From Saccharopolyspora kobensis (GTDB lineage: Bacteria > Actinomycetota > Actinomycetes > Mycobacteriales > Pseudonocardiaceae), in contig NZ_FNVB01000003.1 in assembly GCF_900108315.1 (NCBI RefSeq), positions 62,001 to 126,000 of the forward strand: 64,000 nucleotides of DNA, written 5' to 3'. Shown here piece by piece: positions 52,105 through 59,928 of this stretch. The notes below the pieces were generated by a model. It was given only the letters and a program-made list of their open reading frames with translations, was not told the origin of the DNA and made no database searches. Position numbers and translations under genes: made by a program. How positions within the stretch are numbered: the stretch's first letter is position 1; each line of letters starts with the position of its first letter.

Positions 52105-55100
52105 TCACACGGCAGAACTGACGTCGTCGGCGACGGCACTTGTGCCCGCACCGAACGGAGTCCAGGCCACCTGGACCAGTTCGTTCGCGGCGCGGCGGCG
52201 CACCAGCACACCGCGGCCCGGTGGCTGTTTGCCCGGCCGGACGTCGCCGAGCAGCGGGCCTTCGTCGCGGCTGCCCGACATCACCAGTCCTGGTGAGCCC
52301 AGTTCGCGGATGCGCTGGACGACCGGGTCGAACATGGCTCGCGCCGCGCCGCCGCTGCCGCGGGCCAGCACCAGGTGCAGGCCGATGTCGCGGGCGTGCG
52401 GCAGCAGGTCGAGCAGCGGCAGCAGCGGGTGGGTGACCTTGCCGGGTGAGGCGACGAGTTCGTAGTCGTCGACGAGGAGGAACAGTTCGCGACCCTGCCA
52501 CCAGTCGCGGCGCCGCAGCTGTTCGGGGGTGATGTCGGGGCCGGGCAGCCGTTCTCGCATGGCTTGGGCGACTTGGGTGACGGCGTCGTCGAGCGCCGGT
52601 TCGGATCCGGCGTAGCCGAGCAGGTGCTCTTCGGCGATGGCGCCGAGCAGGCCGCGCCGGTAGTCCACCACGATGATCCGGGCTTCTTCGGGCGTGTACT
52701 GGCGGGTGATGCCGTGCGCGATGCTGCGCAGCAGAGCGGTCTTGCCGCTCTCCACGTCGGCGAAGGCGATGAAGTGCGGTTCGGTGGTGAAGTCCAGGTA
52801 CACCGGTTGCAGGTCGGATTCGGCCAGTCCCAGCGGGATGGCGCGCCCGGCGGGAAGCGGCAGTTCGTCGGCGGCGACCTCGCGCGGCAGCAGCCGCACT
52901 CGCGGCGCCGGGGTGCCCGGCCATGCCTGGCAGACCCTGGCGACCAGTTCGGAGGTGCCCGCGGCCAGGGTTTCCGGTCGCTGGTCGCCGTCGGCTCGGG
53001 GCAGCGCCGTGAGCATGTGGAGCTTGTCCACCGTCAGCCCCCTGCCCGGTGCCGCGGCGGGGACGTTCTGCGCGGCGCGGCGGTCGATCATCGAGTCGCT
53101 CGGGTCACCGAGGCGCAGTTCGACGCGGGTGCCCATGCTGTCGCGCAGCGGGGTCGGCAGGTTCAGCCACCAGGTGGTGGAGATGATCACGTGGATGCCG
53201 AAGCCGAGGCCGCGGGTGGCCAGCCGGACCAGCGGGTCTTCCAGCGAGGAGAATTCCTGGCGCACCGTCGCCCAGTCGTCGACGATGACGAACACGTCGC
53301 CGAATTCGCGTCCCGTTCCGCCGCTTTCGGTGAACTCGGCGCGCCGTTGCCGGAATGTCTGGACGGAGTCGATGCCGTGCTCGGCGAAGAACGCCTCCCG
53401 CTGGTCCAGCAGCGTGGTGGCCTCGGCGACGATGCGCCGGCAGCGCTCCTCGTCGCGGCGCGCGGCGTGGCCGCTGACGTGCGGCAGCCCGGCGACGGCG
53501 GCCAGCGCGCCGCCGCCCATGTCCAGCAGGAAGAACTGCACTTCCGCCGGGGTGTGGGTGAGGGCGAGCGAGGCGATGGTGCTGCGCAGGAAGGTGCTCT
53601 TGCCGCTCTGCGGAGCGCCGATCAGCAGCGCGTTGCCCGCGGCGCCGGAGAAGTCCAGCCACAGCTGGTCCCGGCGCTGCTCGAACGGCTTGTCCACGGT
53701 GGCCACCGGGACGACCAGTCCGCCGTTGCCGCTCCAGCCGACCGGGCAGAGTCCTCGCTCCGGGTCGAGTCCGAGGGCCGGGAGCAGCTGGTCGAGGGTC
53801 GGCGGTTCGTCCAGGGGCGGCAGCCAGATCCGGTGCGCGCCCGGCCCCCGCCCCACCAGGCGGTCGACCATCGCGCTCATGATGGTTTCGCCGGTGCTCT
53901 CCTCCGGTTCGGCCTCGGGCAGCTGCGCGGGCCACACCACGGGTGGTGCCGGGTCTTCCGCGCGGTCCAGCCCGAAGGGGATGACCTGCTTGCCCGGTGC
54001 GGATTCCGGTACCGCACCGGCTGCGGCGCGGGCCGGGAGTTCGCCGGAGACGTAGGCGGCTTTGAGCCGTTGCAAGGTGTCCGTGTCGCTCTTGAGGTAG
54101 GCGGAGCCGGGCACCGCGGGCAGGTGGTAGGCGTCCGGGACGCCGAGGACCGTGCGGCTTTCCGACGCGGAGAAGGTGCGCAGCCCGATCCGGTAGGACA
54201 GGTGCGCGTCCAGTCCGCGCAGGCGTCCTTCCTCCAGCCGCTGGGAGGCCAGCAGCAGGTGCACCGACAGGCTGCGTCCGAGGCGGCCGATCATCACGAA
54301 CAGGTCGATGAACTCCGGTCGGCTGGAGAGCAGTTCGCTGAACTCGTCGATGATGACCAGCAGTGCGGGCAGCGGTGCGAGGTCGGCACCGGCTTCGCGG
54401 GCCTGCTCGTAGTCGCGCACCGAGGCGTAGTTGCCCGCGGTGCGCAGCAGTTCCTGGCGGCGGACCAGTTCGCCGTGGATCGCGTCGGCCATCCGGTCTA
54501 CCAGCGCGAGGTCGTCGGAGAGGTTGGTGATCACCGCGCAGGTGTGCGGGAGTTCGCTCATGCCGGCGAAGGTCGCGCCGCCCTTGAAGTCGATCAGCGC
54601 GAGGTTCAGCGCTTCCGAGGAGTGCGTCACGGCCAGGCCGGTGACCAGCGTGCGCAGCAGTTCGCTCTTGCCGGAGCCGGTCGCGCCGATCACCAGTCCG
54701 TGCGGGCCCATGCCGCCTTCCGCGGATTCCTTCAGGTCGATCTCGACCGGCAGCCCGTCGGGGTCCAGTCCGAGGGGGACGCGCAGCCGCTCGCGGGCGC
54801 TGCGGGGCCGCCAGGTCACCGCCGGGTCGGTGTCGCGGGGGTCGCCGAGGCCGAGCAGGTCGGCCAGGCCGAACGTGGTGGACATCGGGGTTTCGGCGGC
54901 GGCCGAGCCGGGTGCGTGCCACGGTGCCATCGTCCGGGCCAGCGCTTCGGCGGAGGTGGTGTTCAGCTGGTCCGGTTCGCCGACGTAGCGGAACCCGACC
55001 TCGTCGTCGCTGCCGACCAGCATGCCCATCAGCCCGTCGGAGACGTGCAGGAACAGCGCGTTCGGGCGAACCGCGTCGGGTGGCAGCTCGGTCAGTTCCA

Positions 55101-56091
55101 GCACGGTGGCGCCGTGTCGCTCGGCTTCCGGCGGGACGGGGGCGCCGTCGGAGATCACCAGCAGGTGCGGGCGTTCGGCGTCGGGTTTCGCGTTCTTGGT
55201 GAACGCCGGGCGTTCGGTGAAGTCGGTTCCCAGCAGTTCGGCGAGCGCCGCGATGTCGCCGGCCGCCAGCCGGACCGGTCCGGCTGCGTCGGTTTCGGAC
55301 TCGTCCTGGGCGTGCGGCAACCACTTCGCCCAGTCCCAGTCCACTCGGTTGCGCTCCGCCACGCACAGCGCCACGCGCAGGTCGGCCGGCGAGTGGAAGG
55401 TGACCGCTTGGCCGATCACGGCTCTGGCCAGCTCGGCGACCTCGTCGCGGGCTCCGCTGATGGTGATGCGGGCGTAGCCGCGAAGCGCGATGGCCACCGG
55501 CAGGTCGGGTACCGTCGAGTAGGTGCGGATGAAGTGCCGCAGCGAGGTGGAGGCGACCGGGTCGAGGTCTTCCAGCGGCGCGGTCTGCGGGGCGCGCAGC
55601 GGGGTGGCCAGCTGCTGGGGGCCGAGTCCGATGCGGACCTGGCCGAAGTGCGCGTCGGTGCGGCGCCGCTCCCAGCGCCGCTGGGTGGGCACGATGGTCC
55701 ACAGGTCTTCGGGTTCGGGTTGGGTGAACAGCAGTGCGGCGCGCTGGGCTTCGGCGGTTTCGCGCACCTGCTTGCGCAGTCCGGCGAGGTAGCGCTGGTA
55801 GTCCCGGCGCTCTTCGTTGATCTTGGCCTTGGCCGACTGCCTGCCGCCCGCCACCGACATGGTGATCATGCCGATCATCACGACGACGAACAGGCCGCCG
55901 AAGATGTAGGTCATCGGGCCGCCGGATCGTCCGATGTAGACGAATGACATGGCGCCCATGCCCAGCATCATCGGCACCATGAACATCATCTGCATCCAGG
56001 ACTGGCTGCCGCCGCCCTTGGCCACGCCGGGCGGGGCCTGCAGCACGATCTGCTCGGGCGCGCGGTCGCGCAGCGCCGGTTGGGTCCGCAT
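52105..56091 (-). CDS. eccC: ESX secretion ATPase EccC (fused EccCa/EccCb, three FtsK/SpoIIIE domains)
   Basis: 1328 aa. Two membrane helices near the N-terminus (MMFMVPMMLGMGAMSFVYIG and YIFGGLFVVVMIGMITMSVA) are followed by three P-loop domains: GATGSGKSELL near 469, GAPQSGKSTFL near 824 and DVESGKTALL near 1112. All keep the Walker A Lys, and the first has Walker B-like LLVIIDEFSELL. This is the motor that recognises ESX substrates and drives export. I chose ATG 56091, 7 bp after GGAAG; the longer upstream frame is antisense to the 56221 gene. It is divergent from the EccD gene group. Confidence 0.95.
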   Translation of the reverse strand: MRTQPALRDRAPEQIVLQAPPGVAKGGGSQSWMQMMFMVPMMLGMGAMSFVYIGRSGGPMTYIFGGLFVVVMIGMITMSVAGGRQSAKAKINEERRDYQRYLAGLRKQVRETAEAQRAALLFTQPEPEDLWTIVPTQRRWERRRTDAHFGQVRIGLGPQQLATPLRAPQTAPLEDLDPVASTSLRHFIRTYSTVPDLPVAIALRGYARITISGARDEVAELARAVIGQAVTFHSPADLRVALCVAERNRVDWDWAKWLPHAQDESETDAAGPVRLAAGDIAALAELLGTDFTERPAFTKNAKPDAERPHLLVISDGAPVPPEAERHGATVLELTELPPDAVRPNALFLHVSDGLMGMLVGSDDEVGFRYVGEPDQLNTTSAEALARTMAPWHAPGSAAAETPMSTTFGLADLLGLGDPRDTDPAVTWRPRSARERLRVPLGLDPDGLPVEIDLKESAEGGMGPHGLVIGATGSGKSELLRTLVTGLAVTHSSEALNLALIDFKGGATFAGMSELPHTCAVITNLSDDLALVDRMADAIHGELVRRQELLRTAGNYASVRDYEQAREAGADLAPLPALLVIIDEFSELLSSRPEFIDLFVMIGRLGRSLSVHLLLASQRLEEGRLRGLDAHLSYRIGLRTFSASESRTVLGVPDAYHLPAVPGSAYLKSDTDTLQRLKAAYVSGELPARAAAGAVPESAPGKQVIPFGLDRAEDPAPPVVWPAQLPEAEPEESTGETIMSAMVDRLVGRGPGAHRIWLPPLDEPPTLDQLLPALGLDPERGLCPVGWSGNGGLVVPVATVDKPFEQRRDQLWLDFSGAAGNALLIGAPQSGKSTFLRSTIASLALTHTPAEVQFFLLDMGGGALAAVAGLPHVSGHAARRDEERCRRIVAEATTLLDQREAFFAEHGIDSVQTFRQRRAEFTESGGTGREFGDVFVIVDDWATVRQEFSSLEDPLVRLATRGLGFGIHVIISTTWWLNLPTPLRDSMGTRVELRLGDPSDSMIDRRAAQNVPAAAPGRGLTVDKLHMLTALPRADGDQRPETLAAGTSELVARVCQAWPGTPAPRVRLLPREVAADELPLPAGRAIPLGLAESDLQPVYLDFTTEPHFIAFADVESGKTALLRSIAHGITRQYTPEEARIIVVDYRRGLLGAIAEEHLLGYAGSEPALDDAVTQVAQAMRERLPGPDITPEQLRRRDWWQGRELFLLVDDYELVASPGKVTHPLLPLLDLLPHARDIGLHLVLARGSGGAARAMFDPVVQRIRELGSPGLVMSGSRDEGPLLGDVRPGKQPPGRGVLVRRRAANELVQVAWTPFGAGTSAVADDVSSAV

Positions 56092-56220
56092 CGGGTACTT
56101 CCGCCTCCACTTCGGGGTACTCCTGAAGTGTCGTCGCCGCGGCATCCGCGCAGGTGGGTACTTTTGCCGTCCAGCCGCCGACCGACTCCGCCCTACGCTC
56201 GCGGGGAATGGAGGTGCGGC

Positions 56221-56811
56221 ATGGACACCAGTCTGGTCACCGCGATCATCAGGGCAGGCCTGACGCTGCTCACCCAAGCGGTCAGCGACGTCACCGGCGA
56301 CCCGGGTGAACTGCGGTCCAAGGCCAGGGATTGCGCGCAGTGCGCCCAGCAGGTGGGTGCGGCGGCGGGGGCGACAAACCAGGTCGTGACCCAGTTGGGC
56401 GAGACCTGGAACGGTCGGGGCTACGACGCGTGCCGGCAGCAGTCCGACGGCTTCGTCGACCAGTTGACCAACGTCCTGAAGGTGGCGCTGGAGAAGGAGA
56501 GCCAGCGGCTCACCGCGGCATCCGACGCGCTGGTGCAGGCCCGCAGCACGGCGCAGCAGCACAAGGCCGATTTCCTGCAGAAGGCGATGGAGATCGTGCA
56601 GCGCATGATGGACGGGATCCGGGCCGCGCAGGGCATGAGCTCGCCGTGGCGGGAGGTGGCCATCGCGCTGGCCATCATGAACGCGGTCGTGCAGGCGACG
56701 CAGCTGAAGTCGCAGTCCGAGGCCTCCGCCGAGCAGAACAAGAACGCGCTCAGCCAGACCCTGACCACCCTGTTCGCCGACAGCGGCACGCCTGCCGCCG
56801 TCGCCGCCTGA
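56221..56811 (+). CDS. WXG100-superfamily-like ESX protein
   Basis: 196 aa. It is helical with a canonical turn LGETWNGRGYDACRQQSDGF, then QLTNVLKVALEKESQRLTAA and FLQKAMEIVQRMMDGIRAAQ. It is longer than a WXG100 protein, so perhaps an LXG/ESX substrate or chaperone. GGAGG lies 5 bp before the ATG. It is divergent from eccC across 129 bp and 17 bp upstream of the YbaB-like gene, in an operon with eccD. Confidence 0.8.
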   Translation: MDTSLVTAIIRAGLTLLTQAVSDVTGDPGELRSKARDCAQCAQQVGAAAGATNQVVTQLGETWNGRGYDACRQQSDGFVDQLTNVLKVALEKESQRLTAASDALVQARSTAQQHKADFLQKAMEIVQRMMDGIRAAQGMSSPWREVAIALAIMNAVVQATQLKSQSEASAEQNKNALSQTLTTLFADSGTPAAVAA

Positions 56812-56828
56812 ACGCCGGAAGCGCACCG

Positions 56829-57146
56829 ATGAACGCTGATCTGCCCGAGATGGAAGAGCTGGTGCAGCTGATGCAGCACCAGCAGGCGGAGATCGACCGC
56901 ATCCGCCAGGACATCGACACCGTCCTGGTTTCCGGATACTCGCGCAACGACGAGGTGACCGCCACCCTGCGCGGCACCGGTCGGTTCACCGAGTTCGAGA
57001 TCGATCCGGAGGCGTTGCGCCGCTACGACGCCCGCGACATCGGCGAGGTGATCGCGGAGGCCGCCAACGATGCGCTGGAGCAGCTGGCCCGGCTGGCCGA
57101 GCAGCGGCTCGCGCCGGTGCTCAGCGCCACCGACGAGCTCACCTGA
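56829..57146 (+). CDS. YbaB/EbfC-like protein of the ESX locus
   Basis: 105 aa. Layout is helix-beta-helix as in YbaB/EbfC: EMEELVQLMQHQQAEIDRIR, then NDEVTATLRGTGRFTEFEID and DIGEVIAEAANDALEQLARL. Standalone YbaB binds DNA. Copies within ESX loci are common (EspL-like) and probably act in substrate handling rather than on DNA. It overlaps the EccD start (TGATG). Confidence 0.82.
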   Translation: MNADLPEMEELVQLMQHQQAEIDRIRQDIDTVLVSGYSRNDEVTATLRGTGRFTEFEIDPEALRRYDARDIGEVIAEAANDALEQLARLAEQRLAPVLSATDELT

Positions 57147-58495
57147 TGGCGGCACCGCGCCGGGTCACCGTGGTCTCGCCCGGTTCCCGGGTCGACGTCG
57201 CGCTGCCGCTGGAGTGCACGGTGGCCGAGCTGATCCCGCAGCTGGTGCGGCTCAGCGGGACGCCGCCGCGGTCGGAGCAGCACCCGGGTTGGGTGCTGGC
57301 CCGCCTCGGCGGCGCTCCGCTGGCGCCGGGGCTGACGGTGTCGGCGACGCTGATGCAGGACGGGGAGATCCTGTCCCTGCAGCCGCGCCCGAGCCGGGAG
57401 ACACCGCTGGTCTTCGACGACGCGGTGGACGCGATCGCCGGTGCGGCGCAGACCCGCGCCGGCCCGTGGCGGCCGCGGACCGGGCGGCGGGTGAGTCTGC
57501 TGGCGGCTCTCGCGCTGTTCACCGGGACGACCGCGTTCGTCGCCGGGGCGCTCGGCGGCAGCCTGCTGGCACCGGTGTCGTGCGCGCTGATCGCGGTGGC
57601 GCTGGTGGTCTCCGGTGGTGCGCTGTCGCGGGCTCGCGGCGACGTGGACGCCGCGACGGCGACCGCCGCGGCCGGTGTCCCGGCTGCGCTGCTGGCCGGA
57701 GCCACCGCGCTGCCGCCGCACTCCCTGGTGGGTTCGCTTCCGCTCGGGCTCGCCGCGGTCACCGCCTATGCCACCGCGGCGGCGATGCTGGTCTACCGGT
57801 TCACCTGGTTCGCGCCGATCATCGCCGCCTCGGCGCTCGGTGCGGTGATCACCGCGTGCGTCCCGCTCTTCGACCTGCCCGGTACCCGGATCGCGGCGGT
57901 GGCTGTCGCGCTGACGGCGGCGCTGACCGCGGCCGCACCGATGATCTCGCTGCGGCTGGCCAGGCTGCCGATGCCCAAGGTGCCCGCCGACATGGATTCG
58001 TTCCGCGCCGACGAGCAGCCCACGCTCGGCTCGGCGGTGCTCGGCCCGACCACGACGGCCAGCCACATCCTGACCGGCCTGGTCACCGCGCTGGGCATCG
58101 TGACGGCGGGCTGCTGCCTGGTGCTGCTCGGTGATCCGTCACCGTGGGCGCCGGTCCTGGTCGCCGTGGTGGCCATCGCGTGGTTGCTGCGTTCCCGCTC
58201 CTACGCGGGCACCGCGCAGCGGGTGGCGACGATCGTCATCGGGCTGGTCCTGCTGATCGGTCTGACCACCCGCCTGCTGTCCACACTGGACGCTGACTGG
58301 CTGCTCGCGGCGGGCGCGGGGACCGCGCTGGCCGGGGTGGCGTGCCTGTACTACGCCGGGCGCGGCCCGAGCGCCGCTGCCCCGATCCGCGCCCGCTGGC
58401 TGGACCGGATCGAGTACTTGGTGCTGATCGCCCTGATTCCCACCGCCGCCGCGGTTCTGGACCTCTACAACACCATCCGCGACGCGGTCGGCTAG
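57146..58495 (+). CDS. eccD: Type VII (ESX) secretion integral membrane protein EccD
   Basis: 449 aa. A ubiquitin-like N-terminal domain (~1-95: RRVTVVSPGSRVDVALPLEC, then VAELIPQLVRLSG and LMQDGEILSLQPR) is followed by about 11 membrane helices from ~115 onward. EccD forms the membrane core of the ESX channel. No EccE gene is seen before or after it. A strong hairpin (58499-58534) follows 4 bp after the stop, ending the operon. Confidence 0.93.
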   Translation: MAAPRRVTVVSPGSRVDVALPLECTVAELIPQLVRLSGTPPRSEQHPGWVLARLGGAPLAPGLTVSATLMQDGEILSLQPRPSRETPLVFDDAVDAIAGAAQTRAGPWRPRTGRRVSLLAALALFTGTTAFVAGALGGSLLAPVSCALIAVALVVSGGALSRARGDVDAATATAAAGVPAALLAGATALPPHSLVGSLPLGLAAVTAYATAAAMLVYRFTWFAPIIAASALGAVITACVPLFDLPGTRIAAVAVALTAALTAAAPMISLRLARLPMPKVPADMDSFRADEQPTLGSAVLGPTTTASHILTGLVTALGIVTAGCCLVLLGDPSPWAPVLVAVVAIAWLLRSRSYAGTAQRVATIVIGLVLLIGLTTRLLSTLDADWLLAAGAGTALAGVACLYYAGRGPSAAAPIRARWLDRIEYLVLIALIPTAAAVLDLYNTIRDAVG

Positions 58496-58498
58496 CCC

Positions 58499-58534
58499 GT
58501 TGCGCACCGCCCGGCCACCAGGGCGGTGCGCAAC
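58499..58534 (+). terminator. Hairpin terminator after eccD
   Basis: GTTGCGCACCGCCC and GGGCGGTGCGCAAC form a perfect 14-bp stem with an 8-nt loop directly after the eccD stop. Confidence 0.8.
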
Positions 58535-58583
58535 ACCCACCCGGGCTCTCATCGCTTTGCCGCCCGGACGACCGCACACCGAG

Positions 58584-59460
58584 TTGCAGCGCACAAGGAT
58601 CGAACCAGTCGACCGGACGAATCTGACAGCGCCGATCGAGGGCGACTGGGTCGGCCTGGACCTGGAGCTGCCGCAGGCACTCCGACCGGGCCTGCGGCCG
58701 GAGGCCGCGAACGGGAACCAGATGGTCCTGTCCCAGGTGCCGGATGCGGTGCTCTTCGCCGCGGTCGACGATGACCGGGGCGGCGTCGAGTACTCCCGCA
58801 CGGGCCACTACCGATCACCCAGCGTGCCACCGAGGTGCGCGCGGTCGCCGAGGGAGGGGCACCGTCCTGGTACGCCCGCTGGGCGCATCGCTTCGCCAAC
58901 GCCCTGGAGCCATCCTCTCTCGGCCCGCTCCACGAGGGGCGGTGGGTGCTCTCCCGGCAGCTCGTCCGGGAAGGGATGGCACGGACTGGAGGCGGGCTGG
59001 CCCGCGAATGGCGCTCCCGGCTGCTCGACGAGCATCCGGGCGGCTACATCGACTGGTTCACCGGCTCATGGAGGATCATGCCCCTGCGGCAGCCGCCACT
59101 GCCCGACGACGGCAGGGCGAAGGCTGCCGGAAGCAAGCACGGGAGGGCATCCTGCCGCCCGTGCTGCTCTGGTGGTTCAGCGGACTCCACTGCTACGCGA
59201 TCCTGGACGGCCACGCCCGCCTCATCGCCGCCATCGCCGACAACCGGGAGCCGCCGATACTGGTCCTCTCCCGCGCACCGTCCGAGGAACAGACCAGGGC
59301 CGCGACGGACAAGGCCCTGGCGACCTATCGCGGAACGATGTCCATCCTGGACGATCCGCATCCGGTGGCCGATCGCCGAGGCGCGGCCCGGGCTGCGAGC
59401 CACCTGCTGGCCACGCAGCTGCACGAACTCAAGGTCGGCTACGCACTCACTCGCGGATAG
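58584..59460 (+). pseudogene. Frameshifted gene with a DGHxRLIAA motif (two frame changes)
   Basis: Protein-like sequence continues through three frames. Frame A to ~58810 contains IEGDWVGLDLELPQALRPGL and VLSQVPDAVLFAAVDD. Frame B, ~58815-59130, contains SWYARWAHRFANALEPSSLG and HPGGYIDWFTGSWRIM. Frame C to 59460 contains GILPPVLLWWFSGLHCYAIL, then DGHARLIAAIADN and HLLATQLHELKVGYALTRG. Each step is a -1 change, so either two indels in a dying gene or two sequencing errors. The third part resembles ParB-like 'DGHHRL' folds. The N-terminal start (TTG 58584) is a guess. Original function unknown. Confidence 0.6.
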
Positions 59461-59794
59461 CCGATGACCCCGGTGCGAGGTGCCGAACCAGCCGCCTCGA
59501 CCAGTTCGGCCCCGCAACGCGGCCGTCCGCGGCGCAGCACCTGTCAGCGACCTCGCCGTAGCGCCCGTCGGTGAGCTGCAGGTCGTCGATCAACCGCTCC
59601 ACGGGACGCGTTCCACGGCTGATCGGGTTGAACCCGTGCACGCCCGGCGAGTTGTCCGAGCCTTCGGGAACCCAGCCGCCGTTGTTCGTCCGGCAGTGGT
59701 CTTCGAAGACGTCCGGCAGGGTCTGATCCAGGAAGCGCTCGAAGACGTCGAATTCCTCGTCGGTGACCGGCTTCTCGGTGTGCTCCAGCCGCAT
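59447..59794 (-). pseudogene. Truncated SMI1/KNR4 (SUKH) family protein
   Basis: 115 aa. The first ~85 residues match SUKH proteins: KPVTDEEFDVFERFLDQTLP, then FEDHCRTNNGGWVPEGSDNS and GFNPISRGTRPVERLIDDLQ. After GRYGEVAD the sequence turns Arg/Ser/Pro-rich (GRVAGPNWSRRLVRHLAPGS) and the usual second half (acidic 'PIAxDPGGN' region) is missing. Its 3' end overlaps the broken gene on the other strand. SUKH proteins are often immunity proteins against toxins. It may still be expressed, but is probably non-functional. Confidence 0.6.
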
Positions 59795-59817
59795 TGGCCC
59801 GTCCCCCGCCGAGTGCG

Positions 59818-59850
59818 CTGATGGCCTGTCCCGGCAGGACAGGCCATCAG
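59818..59850 (-). terminator. Hairpin terminator after the TerD-like operon
   Basis: CTGATGGCCTGTCC and GGACAGGCCATCAG form a perfect 14-bp stem with a 5-nt loop (CGGCA). It lies about 80 bp past the last gene of the minus-strand operon and just upstream of the SUKH remnant. Confidence 0.75.
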
Positions 59851-59928
59851 CGTTGGTATGACGCGAGGAAAGCGGAAGAACTAGGAATCTATAGTGATCA
59901 GAAGGAAGTTCCCCATGGCCTCGCGAGC

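Noticed and set aside
52564-55947. 1127-codon open frame on the plus strand
   Set aside because: Antisense shadow of eccC; the minus strand has three clear P-loop domains.
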